Positions 33,515 through 45,889 of a DNA stretch of 64,000 nt are shown here, piece by piece. The notes under the pieces are model-generated. The model was not told the origin of the DNA. It worked only from the letters and a program-made list of their open reading frames with translations, and did no database searches. Position numbers and translations under genes: made by a program. Position 1 is the stretch's first letter. Each line of letters begins with the position of its first letter. This DNA is from Linum tenue. Lineage: Eukaryota; Streptophyta; Magnoliopsida; Malpighiales; Linaceae. The DNA lies in NCBI GenBank assembly GCA_946122785.1, contig CAMGYJ010000006.1, positions 70,371,676 through 70,435,675 on the forward strand, in the 5' to 3' direction.

Positions 33515-34843
33515 TGACTCGCTTCTACCGTCACACTAGAAAATGGCCAAGTGTAATTCTCTACTAGGGCGTAGTATAGCGGGTTTGGGTTTTAATGTCA
33601 ACCCGGGTCCTAAGTGTGATGACTACTCCGTGAATTCTTATTATTTGGCAATGAAAGTGTAGTGAAGGTCCAAGTAAACAAGCAAGCAAAACAGTAAAAG
33701 GTTGTTTTCAAGTTGAGAGAGGTCACCCGGATATGGTTCCCCCTAGACTGCAGTTAAGCCAGATTGTAATTTGCCAAGTTCGAATTCAAAGGTAGTTATA
33801 CTGCAGGAGGTTCTTAAACAGTCTGCAGTTTCGACTAAAGGTCTCCAGTCCCTCTCAATCTGAGTCCCCAACGGGCAACTAACCTCAACCAGAGTAAACA
33901 GATTGAGGCCCTAACGAACCAAACCTCCACTACCGAAGTAAATCCAATACAGAATAGTGAATTGACTCCTCGACTAAAGTAGTCAATTCACTACCTTCAA
34001 TCCAGGGTGCTCTATCAACCTAGGCATATATTTTCTTTTTAGGTCAAAGCAGAAACAACAGGAATTTGATCAGGATTCATGCCATTCAACAAATCAGACC
34101 TCAATTGAATATAATCAAATCAATGGATTCATACTCGGGTTCATACAATCAAACCTAACATACAAATCTAGGGTTCTTCATACTCAGGTGAATGTGGAAG
34201 TTACTCCATGGAGAGAGAAGCAAACTCTAGCTCAAAAGCAGAAATCATGCTGTGAAGAATGGGGTTCTGCTTCTGGGCGGCCATCAGCACTCCTCCAAGC
34301 GTTGTCCGAGCTCCACTAACAATGAAGATCAATCTAAGGAGCTTGGGAACTCTGGTTCGTCACTTTCTCTCTCTAGGTATCACTTTCTTTCTCTAAAACT
34401 CGGAACCCTTCAAATTTGCCCTTCTTTTCCCTTAAGAACCTGCCATTCGCGATCCCCATTAAGAATCCCCGGTCGGGTATCTTAGGTGCCCGACCAGGGA
34501 TTTTTGAAGCGCACCGCGTTAGCAGAGGATTAATCCCCGATCGAGGTCAAGAATACCCGATCGGGGATTTAAGCATTCCGGCCGGGACCCCTCCCGGGAT
34601 TTCAGCTTTTCCTCGGCCTCTACTTGCCTTTTACCCGGCCGGGTATTTCCACTCTTGGTCGGGTATTTTGCTCCTCCAGCTCCCTTTGACCCGAAACTCG
34701 ATTCCTCGCCTCCACGTCAACGCCAAATCCTGAAATGTGACATAAACACACAACCTAGCGTGAAATCGGCTTAAAACACGAGAATCAAAATCTCAAACGG
34801 CTCAAGAATGGAGGTAAAAATATGTGCAATTAACGGTCTATTC
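33515..34843 (-). repeat. 5' LTR of the Athila-like element
   Basis: This 1329-bp copy is the partner of 27398-29318. The differences seen by eye are scattered substitutions and small indels (for example a short insertion near 34378), so the element is not recent. The outer boundary is set by the target duplication GAAGT at 34844. Confidence 0.9.
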
Positions 34844-36585
34844 GAAGTGAATCCATTTTCTTCGTTAGGGACACTGGAAGAAGGAAGAGGCACATGATGA
34901 ATGATGGTATATCCTGAATAACGGATTTGAGAATGACTTCCTTCCTCCGTGAGAAAGAAGCAGGCTCTTCCAAGCTTCCCCCATCTTCTTCATTCTTTGG
35001 ATAAGGAAGTAGAAGGTTTCTTTTTTCAAGTTTCCCCATTTTGTTGGGACTCCAAGATATTTGGAATGGCAGTTAAATGTTGCAAATCCAATATGAGACA
35101 TAATGTCGTTCCTTTCCTTTGTCGGAACATTCGCACTGAAGAAGACAGATGACTTGTTAATGTTTACTTCCTGCCCAGTGATTGCCCCATAATCATTGAT
35201 GATGTCCAAAATTCTCCCTGCCTCTTGAATGCTAGCTTTCCCAAAATTACTGTGTCATGTGCGAAGAGACAATGAGTGAGGGTAGGGCATCTCGCGTTTA
35301 GCTTAATTCCCTTGTGGTGATCTTCCGCCACTGCCTTGTCAATAAGGAAAGTGAGAGCATTTGACATCAAGATAAAAGGAAAGGGCGAGAGCGGATCTCC
35401 CTATCTAATGCCTCATGAAGGGCAGAATGTCTCCGAGGCTTCCCCATTGAACAACACCGAGAATCTGAATGTACGCATACATGAGCTAACCCATCTGCAC
35501 CATTTCTCATCGAACCCATATTTTCTAAGAAGAGTTTCAAGGCACTCACAATCAACCATGTCATATGCCTTCTTCATATCAAATTTAAGCATCATCTCTT
35601 CTATTACCCAGCTTGTGGTTCTTGAAATGATGAAGAGCTTCATGGACAATAATAATATTATCCTGGATAAGGCGGCTGCCTGTGAACGATGTCTGAAGTT
35701 CCGAGACAAGCAAGGAAGTCCATTTCTTCAGACGGGCCATGATTTTTTAGATAATTTTGTACATGAAGTTACAACAACTAATGTGGCGAAATTGGTCAAT
35801 GCTCTCCGGATGATACCCTTAGGAACCATCATAATGTGTGCATCATTCCATCCTGCATGCATATTAGCTGTTTCAAAGAACTCCTTAACTTCTCTGCAGA
35901 GGGTTTCACCCACAGTATCCCAGTATCTCCTGAAAAATTTTCCAGAGAAACCATATGGGCTAGGGGCTTTCCTGGATCCAAGAGAAAAAATAGCTCTCCT
36001 AATTTCCTCATTGTTCACTGCCGCACAGAGATCATCATTCATCTCCTCTATTACCATCGTTGGGAACCCTTGAAGGGTGTGTGAAAAGGAAATAGGAGAC
36101 CTAGCCTTGAAAAGATCTTTGAAAAACCCCACTCATATCCCCTTTAGTCTAGCTTCATCTTCAACCCAAATTCCCAGTTCATCCTTCAGGCGGAGAACCC
36201 AATTTCTATGTTTTCTATGAATAGTGCTATAATGGAAGAAGGATGTGTTTTGGTCACCTTTTTTAAGCCAATTGACTCTGGAGCATTGTCTCCAGAAGGT
36301 TTCCTCTTCAAGCCAAATACTTCTTGGTTTCACAGTGAGGCTCTTCTCTTCCTCCACCTTCTCTTCCGTCCGTGAAGGATGTTGGAGATTCTCAAGCCTG
36401 GTCACAATCTCGTTCTCCCTCAGCATACTGTTTTTATGGAAGTCTTTTGACCATTTCTTCAGTTCTCTCTCGCACTTGTTGAGCTGAATGCTAGAAGGAA
36501 CCCCTGGATCCCATTCCCTGCAGACAATCTCTTTGCACTCTTCTTTCTCCATCCATCTCTCGTCAACCTTGAAGGGGGTTCTTCT

Positions 36586-39500
36586 TGTAATACCCTTACA
36601 CCATTGACACGTCACTAGCAATCATTTCATATACCGAATAAAATTATGTGGAGAGTTCAGTTCTGCCATCCACCTCACGACAACCGATTTGTTTTCTTCT
36701 TTCACGATCCCTTTGAATCTGGGAAAAAAAATATTGACGGGGTGAGACGTCACTCAATGAGTAAATAATAACCTAATACAAACATCAATACCAAAATAGT
36801 AACGAGTGATGTTGTACCCCCGAAGTACTTCTCCTACCATCCATGACACATTCATATCACTTACCATACTGTAACAACCGACAATACATAGTCATTTTCA
36901 AGCATGGTTTCACAACACATGTCATATACCACATCACAGATCGATCACGGCACAAGAGACTTCATTTGATAACACACACATCTATTCATTTCATCATGCA
37001 CCCCAATATCATATCAATGTAGTAAACGCATAGAACACCATCACATAACTATATAATCCACATGCACATTTTGTATATCAGATCATAGGAAGTCATTACA
37101 TAATCTCATCATAGGAAATCTTTATGCAAGGATTCAATCACATCACAGTTAGGTTGATTCATTGGCTTTTACTTCATTAGCTTGTCAAATCATACACTCT
37201 TCCAAGTTATAGGAATAGGGATTACCATTGGTTCTAATAAAACCTTTCACCGCGGAACGTATCTCAGCCCGGTGCCATTATACCACTGCGGGACGTACCC
37301 AGCCCAGTCTCATCATATCACATACCACCGCGGAACGAATCACCGTCCGGTGTCATCATACCATGTTCTCCCTTTCCCATATCTTGTGTTGAGTGTATAA
37401 TAAGGCAAGCATTATGTTTGGTTTAGTTGACCATGCAATAACATTTCCATGTATGCCATTAAGGCCAATCAATTTCCTTTTCATATACAGATAGTATACT
37501 TTTAACCATCTTTTGACCTTTCTCATTCATGTGCCTTATAGGCCATTTCCATATTCTAATCATGCACTTTCGTTCTAGGCAAGGTGTCTTGCCTATCATT
37601 TCACTTTAGCACCTCAAATGTTACTCCCTGTTTCATGTACCCGATATCTCATTTTATATCACCTCGTCATAGCCCATATATCATACCGAAAACCATCATG
37701 CATTATATTATACAATACATGTCACATACCAACATGATCATTCGAGTAAGTATGCACACATACAAGTCATCATCCATTTTCATACAAACAACACTATGAT
37801 ATCACGCGAATCAAATATGGAAAATACTAATATTGCCATCTCAATCATATATCACATAAAGATGACAAATATCGAGCTTGGCATTCACATACTCATGTTG
37901 CATCCAAAATCAACAATGAATCAGCATCCAATCATACACATACATACAGTTAGCTGGATTCAGTAGCTTTTATTCTTTAATTTGCCAAGTCATGCACTCC
38001 CCGGGATCTCGTGAACTCGTAATCTCGTATGCACAAAGTGCCAGATCTCGTAAACTCGTGGGCACAGAGTGCCATATCTCATGAACTCGTTAACTCATTA
38101 ACTCGTGGGGCACAACGTGCCATATCTCATAAACTCGTAGCCAGGCCTGGCATTACTCCTTAAAAGGAGTTCTCGTATAACTCTTTATCTCTTAGGCTTG
38201 AAGCCTCTTTTCACTTGTAATGAGTGCATGACAGGGCGCCATTACATTTGCTTTAGGTGACCATGCAAAGTCTTATAGTTAGTCACAACTCAATGTATCA
38301 CTTGTGTGCCGCAAGGCCATTTCATATCACATTTGACTTGTATGGCTCACATGCCATTCTATCCCATCTCGTATCATTCACAATAGGCAACCTTTCTCTC
38401 CATTCTTTTAACTTGACTGCCTTGAATACCATTTCACATTTCATATATACTCATCACATAATCATGTTATCATATCATCACATCATCATATAATTACCAC
38501 AATATGGTAACCTCATCCAATCATAGTGTCATTCCATCATTTCATCTCATGCAATCATATAACCACACCACACTTGACATTCAATCATAATTGGTTTAAG
38601 TCTTACCAAGCCATCATACACATTATACTCGGGCCGCTTCATGACCCGAATACTATAATCATATTAATATAAGCATTAGGTTAAGATTTACTCACAACTT
38701 TTGATGTTACACTGCGATTACCCTGTCTCGTGAGGATTCGTCGGCTTGCTCCTTTCCTTTAAGGAATTTAATTACGGATGATTTAGTACCATTAGTAATT
38801 TATCACACAAGGAGACCAAGAAATCCAGTACAATTATTCATCAAACCCAAACACATAAATCCCACATAAAATCCTCTAACCTCTTCTTTATTACAAAAAC
38901 TCGTGCTCACATCAATTTAAATGTACCTATTTCTACACCATCCTTCTCACACGCTGCTCCCTGTTAAAACTAATCAAATCCCCCTTTTTAATTAATCAAA
39001 TCCCATACTCACTTTTCTCAAACACAAACGGATCCATATATATGTACATGCATTTACTTAAGTTTACAACCCATGATATCACTTCTACACCCACACAAAT
39101 CAGAATCGGTTCCCATAAACGAGTCATGCAATGAAAGCTTAATCTTCCCAACCAAAGGTTGGGTGCTTTCTCTCGTAGAACAATAACACTCAACTACTCT
39201 AAACATGCACACCAACTTAAACATACAAGCAATTATCTATGTGTGGATACAAGTATATATATATCACGGTCATCTTTCCTCTTTTCTCAAAGAGTCCACT
39301 AAACCACACAATTATGATTGAGGAAGATTTACCTTGTGTGATTAATTGATCTGTTTCTTATTCCTCCACCTAGTAGCATTTCCCTCTAAGAAAAGTGATG
39401 ATATTTGTGAGGATAGGTTGTGGGTGGTTACTCTTTGGGTAGAGAAGCAGTTTCACCCTGATCTCCCTCTCTCATCTTCTAAGAAAGGGATCAGAAATGG

Positions 39501-39933
39501 AACTCCCATATGATATAAAGAAGAACCCTTTGCTCCTCAATTAATTCCTACCCACTAGCTAGAACACGTGTAAATCTAAGGGCTCATGCATGGGAAATGA
39601 GTTGGCTTTCCCTCATGAGGGAGAACTAGTGGAAAACCACAGATGGAGCAAGGGGAAACAGATTCCCTGTCCATCTCCTTCTTCTAGAACCCACCAAAGT
39701 TTCCCATAGTCAAAGTGGTTTGGTCAATTACTACTGCTCCTTCTAACCATGGTTTTCTTTACCAAGCCTTTAAGTGGTCCAACCCTTAACTTTACTAAAT
39801 CGAACTCATCCATGTCGATAATTTAAGTTGACGATTATAACAAATTCATGATTTTAAAACCAATCTAAATATTATAACGTCATAAATGATCACAATATGA
39901 GTTATATCATATATGAGGGACGAGGATGTTACA
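36586..39933 (-). repeat. Large solo LTR, Tekay/Del-type gypsy (3.35 kb)
   Basis: Read on the minus strand it runs from TGTAACATCCTCGTCCC (39933) to AAGGGTATTACA (36586), the start and end of Tekay-type LTRs. There is no coding sequence and no second LTR, so it is a solo LTR left by recombination. Flanks AGAAG and AGTAG (minus strand) are a probable 5-bp target duplication, and L1 endonuclease-RT sequence continues on each side. Inside are imperfect repeats of about 50 bp built on CACCGCGGAACG (37247-37360), and TCTCGTGAACTCGT-like repeats (38000-38140). Confidence 0.85.
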
Positions 39934-39934
39934 C

Positions 39935-40015
<81 letters not shown>
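39934..40015. repeat. Compound microsatellite (CTT)n(ATT)n
   Basis: About 80 bp of CTT repeats followed by ATT repeats lie between the solo LTR and the L1 endonuclease. It probably expanded from the purine-rich target sequence at the insertion site. Confidence 0.95.
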
Positions 40016-40016
<1 letters not shown>

Positions 40017-40659
40017 ACCTTTAAAGTGTAGATCAATTCTAATTGGAAAGTGATCTGAATCCACCATTTTTTCATGGAAGAAAATTGCTTCCCCAAACTG
40101 TGATCTCCAGGAGGGCGAGCACAACACTCGGTCTAGCCTCACTCTTACCAAGTTTGGTCATGTACGCTTATTGTACCAAGTGAAGGGGTTGCCTTTGAAT
40201 CCAATGTCAATGAGAGCATTTTCGAAAATGAACCTCTTGAAAGGTTCCACATTCTCGTACCTAAGAGGGCACCTCCCCTCCTTTTCGTGCTCATAGATAG
40301 TAGCATTAAAATCACCTACAACGACCTAGTTACCCTCTCTACTACTCCAAAGGGAGCTCATGTGCTCCCAAAATTCTCTTATACCAACAGTTGTAGTTGG
40401 AGCATGAACAAAAGTACAAAAGAACTTCCTCCCCATGTCAATACAAACATCCATATAGTACTTGTCACTACTTAGTACATCAATACTAATACCCACCTTC
40501 CACCACAAAGCAAAGCCCTTATACGAGTTGACAAGTTCGACATACTCTCTATTGGGGAAAATTTTGAGACGTCTTCTATGTTCGTATAAGACGTTTTGCA
40601 TATCTTCTTGTAAGGGATTGGCCAAATCTCCTACATTTCCAACTTACTATAGTCATAGG

Positions 40660-42184
40660 AGTCGAGGTGGATTATGGCGAACTACTGTTGGCGTTGTTCC
40701 ACTATCTTCTTCGTCCCCGATGACTTCATTAGTCATGTGAGGCTTATATTTGTTTGGCCTCTTCTTCCTATTACCTCCCATAACTCCTGCAAAAATAGAA
40801 CTTGATGGGCTTAAATTAAAGCAATCCCTTCCATTTAATTCAGCCTCATCCCCTCCTGGGCTTTGGATCGAAACCCCTTTCCTCTTTTTCATGGACCGAC
40901 CAACTTCTCCCTCAAACTCCTCTTGTATGTGTTGATATGCATTATGGACTTGCAGCTGATGTTGGTTGGGCTCATCCTCCCTAACTCGGTGGGCATGGAG
41001 GCTGGGTTGGCAAAGCCCAAGCGAAAGATAGTAACCCATTTGAATCCTCTGGTCCGTTTGTCTCTGCCTCCCTTCTTCATCGTCTATCCTCAGTCCTCCC
41101 TGGTGAGCCGCCGCCGCCATTTCCATCTCTAGTGACAGATCCCTTCCTCCCATCTCATTCCTATATCACCCTTTCATCCTCCCACTCTGACCTCTATCTT
41201 CCACCCAAGCTTCCTCCTCCAGTCGGCGGACAGTAAATCCCGGAGGGATAAGAGATTGTCTCCTTCTTCTTCTCTTTGCCGATGGGTTCCCTGCTTCTGT
41301 TGGATCTTCCATGTACTCCCTTGCTCCTCTTGAACGATATAGACTCCTCCAGGATGTTGGGTCGGAGTTGGGGAGGCTGAGCTCGCCTCCAACCTGGCTG
41401 CCTCTACTATTGTTCGACCTGTAAAGGGAATCAATCTCTGCCTTGAGGTCAGATGTATACACCTCCGAGAGTGGGACGTGTCCGCTTCTCTTCCTTTCCT
41501 CCTTCATAGGCGCACAAGTCGTCCAGTTATGACCAATTCTCCCACAAAAATAACAGAGCTCCACTAGCCTTTCGTACTTGAAATCAATTATATCGCAATG
41601 CTCTTGCCCTGTACTTTCATCATTGAAGGGAAAATAAAACCCCACTGGAATCGGCTCGCTCAGATCAACCTCCGCCAACATTCTGGTAAATCTTCTATAG
41701 CCGTTGAAGTGGAGGCTAGCTCTGTCGAAATCAAGAAATTTTGGGAAGTAGAAAGTTCCAAATGAGATGATGTTCTGCTCGCACCTCTGACTTTGGTGGA
41801 GGCCATGGATCTTCACCCAAACAACCAATCTGTTCATGGAATGGTTTCTGGATCTCCTCTACCACCATATTTTTCTAATGTCGTCATTGTGTTGGAGAGG
41901 CACCATGGCCTTTCTTGCCAAACTTTCTCCCGCGTCCTGGCATCCTTGAACGTGAAGATAAAGAGATTCTGGGCTTGGGTAGGCTGGACTCCCACTTCTC
42001 CATACCTACCCCAAGCGAACCTAGCAGCTCCTGTTGCCTTTGCCAGAGCAACCTTGTTCTCCGTTAGCATCTTCCACAGCAGCATAGAGATTCTCCTTCC
42101 TGAATTTGTTGTCAGATTCGGACGGTCTCCTCTCGCCCCTAAGGTCGAGGGATTGTTGTGTTCTGCTAACTCGTTAATGTCCAT
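40660..42184 (-). pseudogene. L1 ORF1 (DUF4283 plus zinc knuckle), frameshifted
   Basis: It starts at an ATG at 42182-42184 (MDINELAEHNN). The first frame carries the DUF4283-like RNA-binding region (ISMLLWKMLTENK, FIFTFKDARTREKVWQERPW). A frameshift near 41840 moves the rest to another frame (VVWVKIHGL, then CYFCGRIGHNWTTC, a CCHC zinc knuckle near 41500-41550). A low-complexity tail reaches the start of ORF2. Plant L1 ORF1 proteins bind element RNA. The break and further stops make it non-functional. Confidence 0.8.
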
Positions 42185-42361
42185 CTTGTTATGGATTTTC
42201 TTAGGTTTTTGGAGACTGGAGTGAGGGATGAGAAAGGGAGAAGGAAGAGTAAACGAGCTGAGCAAGAGATATGTCTCTGGTAAACTATGATTTGTGAGTA
42301 TTATTTTGCATCCCTCTTCCCTCTTAAATACTCTACTTCTATTAGAAACAACTATAACTCC

Positions 42362-42976
42362 TGCTATGAGACAATCCAAGTACCACATCAGTTGTACAAG
42401 GGAAGGAAACCTTGTATTTTAGTGTCCACCTAGCCCAATTAGTACGAGGCCTTTTGGGGAGGATACACAAGAGTAAAATCGTGCGGGCTTGGCCCAAATC
42501 GGACAATATCGTACTAATTGAGCGGCCCATTTATGACAAATGTTATCAGAGTCTGGTTCGGTTCGGGGCGGTGGACGTCAGTTTGGTGGACCCTCATTCG
42601 GTGGCCTCGGGATTTGAGATATGAATTTGTTTGGTGGATCGTGGAGAGATCCACATCTGGGCTACATCTGATTTAGCGGATCAAAGAGAGTTCAGCGTCT
42701 GGTAAAGTCCTTGTACCGAGAAGCCCATTGATACAAGGCGTCTGGTGGATCAAGATAATCGTTGAGGTGAGGACACGAAGTTTGTGGTCCTTGTCTAGGG
42801 GAGGATTGTTAAGGGACAATCCAAGTACCACATCGGTTGTACAAGGGAAGGAAACATTGTATATTAGTGTCCACCTAGCCCAATTAATACGAGGCCTTTT
42901 GGGGAGGATACCCAAGAGTAAAACCGTGTGGGCTTGGCCGTCAATATCGTACTAATTGAGCGACCCGATTATGACA
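42362..42976 (+). mobile_element. TRIM retrotransposon (615 bp)
   Basis: Two short LTRs (42362-42538, about 177 bp; 42807-42976, 170 bp) share the blocks GACAATCCAAGTACCACATC, CCTAGCCCAATTA and TACGAGGCCTTTTGGGGAGG. A perfect 5-bp target duplication ACTCC flanks the element (42357-42361 and 42977-42981). Directly after the left LTR, TGTTATCAGAGTC resembles the initiator-Met tRNA primer site with one mismatch, and GGGGAGGAT precedes the right LTR as a purine tract. The 268-bp interior has no coding domain. It sits in the 5' region of the L1. Confidence 0.93.
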
Positions 42977-43511
42977 ACTCCCACATTGTTATGGTAGATA
43001 TCCTTCCTATCACCCATACCATCATCTTTAAGGATGCTTTGTACTTTTAATTCAGCCACTACACTTGGCTCTATGTTCGGCGGAGACAAATCTGCCCCTT
43101 CCGCCAAATCTTCCATAATAGATACTCTGACCATTTTTATTTCCCTTTCTTCTACCTCTCCCCTGCTTGTACCCCTGCTATGGGACCTTCCTATCCCATA
43201 TGGAGGCTTCCTCTGTATTTTTTTTCTCTTACCTTCCCAAGAATATAGCCCCCTTGCTTAGCATTGGATTCGCTGGAATTTGAGATTATGCCGAGTCATT
43301 TTCCCTCATTAAATTTCACTATATGCGAAGGGGTAGGGGCTAGGGATATGAGGAGATCTACCCCTGTTGAGATAGATCAGAATTTGCTCATCAAGAGCTG
43401 GAGAAGTCCCATCAAAGTAGACGGGAAATAGAACAATAGGGAGCTAAGAGAAAGTAACCGTTAGAGAGAGAGAGAGAGACATGAGAGAGAGCAAAAATTA
43501 GCTGGGCCACC

Positions 43512-43928
43512 TGAGTGTTGTAAATTTGAAAATTTTATTCTAATTCGGTTTGTCGTTGGTTGTTACCTGTGTATGTGGCAGGGGACGAATGGTTGTTGGC
43601 AATTGCTCGCGAGATGAATTTTTGTTATTTAATTTTCCCCTGTTCACATTTTCGTCTAATTTTTATAGGATTAATAGAAATTTGTATCCTTTTATTATTG
43701 CAAGTTAACAACGTAATCTTCTATTATTTTTGCATTTTCACTCTTTATCTTTCAAAACATAGCAAAAAACATATCTTTCTATTAGAATTTCTATAAAATG
43801 ACAGTTAAAAAAGACTTGAAATGACTAATCTACCCTTTTCTCAATTATTTTTCTTTTAAAAAAGTTGTAGCAATTATTAATTATGTTCTATTTGATTTTA
43901 TTTTCCCCCTTACCCGAGCTTCCCACGT
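43512..43928. other. Intergenic sequence between the L1 and a solo LTR
   Basis: AT-rich spacer of about 400 bp with no coding frame or repeat structure that I recognise. Confidence 0.6.
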
Positions 43929-45564
43929 TGGAGGCCCAAATGTACACATTTTACCCCTCATTTCTTATTCGTTTAGCTTAATATTTCATCGTTCCTCGAC
44001 ATATTTCACGCTATGTTGTGCTTGTTTTGATATGTTTCAGGTCCTAGCACGTGTGGAAGGGTCGAGGTCGAATTTTGGGATAATTGGAGGTCAAAAAGCG
44101 CAAAAACCGAAGAAAAGTCTAAAGACCGTGACAATTGCCCCATAATAGTGAAGTGAAGGCGTCCAGGAAACAGCCGCAGTTCACGGGCGGGCAAGGAAGT
44201 TCACGGTCTCCTAGTGAACATGGACCACAAACTGCGAACATCAAGGCGTCCAGGGCCAAATCCGAAGTTACTGACGCAAGGCGAGTTCACGGTCTCTAAG
44301 ACCGTGAAATGGGGCCATTGACAATGAATCCAGGAGAGTGAAGCTGTGCGTTTTGGACAACACTGAGTTCATGAACGCGTTTAGGTGTTCACGGCCGTGA
44401 ACTGCCAACGCATCCGTGAACTGGTCACTTTCGGACAAATATGAAGACAACAGCAGAGAGAGAGGGGGGAGCTGGATTTTGGAGAAGGAACACTTTCTTT
44501 CTCTAGGGTTTCAACCCAAAGCACTAAAGGGGAGTTCTAGTGAGAGAGGGAGTGATCTTGGAACTTAATTGAAGGCATTGATCAAGTTTGGAAGCTAGGA
44601 ATCAAGCCTAGAAGAAGAAGAAGAAGAAAAAGAAGAAGAAGAAGATCTGGAGGTTTCTTTGTAATCTCCCCTCTCTCTCTAGAAACTCACTCTTTTCTCT
44701 TGGGTGTTGTAGATCCCTAACTAATACTTTGTAATTACTTGTTTAGATTGAATGATTGTCATTGGGTATTGTTTAATTCAATGATTAAGGTATTATTCAT
44801 GTTGATTGTGCATGCTTGTGCTTAGAAATCTAAGGGTTGTGCATGTTTTGTGCTTAGCATCCTTAGGTTTGTGCATTTTGGTGCTTAGCAACCTAAGGAT
44901 TGTGCATAATTGTGCGTAGCATCCTTAGGTTTGTGCATGTTGGTGCTTTGCAATCTAATTAGCCACTTTAACCCAGCTTAGAGAGGAAAATCCCCCTTCC
45001 AAGGGAGACTCAATCGAGTTGTTTTTCCTTTAGCTTTTTTAAGCCACCTAACTAGGTTAATTTAGGGAAAACCTCAATGTTGAATTAAGCAAATTGGTTA
45101 AGCGTGATTAAGCCGTCCAACCCTTGAGTTGAGTGAGGGAGTAAGTTAACCACCGATTGCCTAAACCGAGAGGGCCGAGTGACACGACCTATAATATTTA
45201 CCTCGATTTAGCAATTGAGATTGTGGTCTGCGACCGTATATGCATCCCTCTACGGTTCGCAGTTATCTTGCCCATTGCAATCGTTCCAATCCAACGAGTC
45301 TTGGTAGCTAGTTAGGGGGAAGCAACTCCTGGGTGAAGCTCGCTTAGCTAGACTTTTCCATTATTTACTTTTCCTTGCTAGTTTAGTTTATAGTTTTAAA
45401 ACCCAAAACCGTTTTTCTAGATAACAATTTAAGCGATTGAAGTAGGGGTACATGGACCGGCCCGGGTTGACAATTTAAATACTTGCTCTATACTGCACCC
45501 GGCTAGAGTTTAAAAACTTGGACTCTAGTCTGGATTAATTTGTGTTGTAGTTTTGTGCGAGTCA
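43929..45564 (+). repeat. Athila-like solo LTR
   Basis: Its blocks align in order with the LTR of the Athila-like element at 33515-34843. Near the start are GTACACATTTTACCCC, TTTCACGCTATGTTGTG and TTTCAGG; near the end are CCCGGGTTGACAATTTAAA, a CTATACT block and GCGAGTCA. No primer-binding site follows the end, so it appears to be a solo LTR. A (GAA)n stretch lies near 44612-44645. Repeated phrases based on TTGTGCAT and CTTAG occur at 44800-44960. Boundaries are good to about 20 bases; the target duplication is unclear. Confidence 0.65.
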
Positions 45565-45889
45565 CAATCTTTGATATTTTGTATACATCTATATATAGTT
45601 ATATACCTGGCCAAATCCTTTAATAATAAGAACTCTACACGATGATTATAGATAAAAATGTAAAAACTTTAATTCAGCAGGCCTATATGTTTCCTAATGG
45701 GATCCTTAATCCAAGCACCGAGCACCTAAAGGCTAAAACCTAACAGAACTTACAACTAAACATTATACCAAACAGACAACATAAAAAGTGCGCTCCAATA
45801 TATTCAATCCGCGCTCCAGAAAAATTAAGATCGCAATTTGTTGCCGATTTGCTGGCAATTCGCGTTTCCACGCTCCCGAGCGGGAGCGG

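Larger units (their letters stand above)
27398..34843 (-). mobile_element. Non-autonomous Athila-like Ty3/gypsy element, 7.4 kb
   Basis: Two LTR copies flank a 4.2-kb interior. The 5-bp target duplication GAAGT occurs at 27393-27397 and 34844-34848, both within the L1 reading frame. A tRNA-Asp-type primer-binding site (TGGCGCCGTTGC...) follows the right-hand LTR on the minus strand, and a polypurine tract (AGTGTGGGGGAATTT) precedes the left-hand one, fixing the orientation. The interior has gag, protease and then only the last part of integrase; RT, RNase H and the integrase core are missing. It would have depended on a relative for movement. Confidence 0.9.
25900..40656 (-). pseudogene. L1 ORF2 (endonuclease, RT, zf-RVT, RNase H), in pieces
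   Basis: In minus-strand order it begins with the endonuclease (start near 40656, MTIVSWKCRRFGQ, ending RLDRVLCSPSW and SDHFPIRIDL near 40040). The gypsy solo LTR interrupts here. The endonuclease-RT linker and RT follow (36600-34865), with KAPSPYGFSGKFF, FDMKKAYDMVD and the catalytic motif as FAHDT: its first Asp is replaced by His (codon 35257-35259). The Athila-like element splits the protein before LLSNFLWSGS. Then come the thumb, the zinc-binding RT domain (26480-26760) and an RNase H with YDGSFL (near 26230). There are many stops and frameshifts. Confidence 0.85.
25756..43499 (-). mobile_element. L1-type LINE, full length but decayed and split by three insertions
   Basis: The element reads on the minus strand. 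Its 5' end (43499) has a GA/CT-rich leader. ORF1 has a DUF4283-like domain and a CCHC knuckle. ORF2 has endonuclease, reverse transcriptase, a zinc-binding RT domain and RNase H. The 3' end is a short A-run at 25756-25762. Target-site duplications flank it: AGCTGGCCCACC at 25744-25755 and AGCTGGGCCACC at 43500-43511 (11 of 12 matching). Inside it sit an Athila-like element (27398-34843), a gypsy solo LTR (36586-39933) and a TRIM (42362-42976). Subtracting these and their small target duplications leaves about 6.3 kb, the expected length of a plant L1. Frameshifts and stops are frequent. Confidence 0.9.

Noticed and set aside
35336..36073. 245-residue plus-strand frame
   Set aside because: The complementary strand encodes L1 reverse transcriptase motifs; this frame is its antisense shadow.
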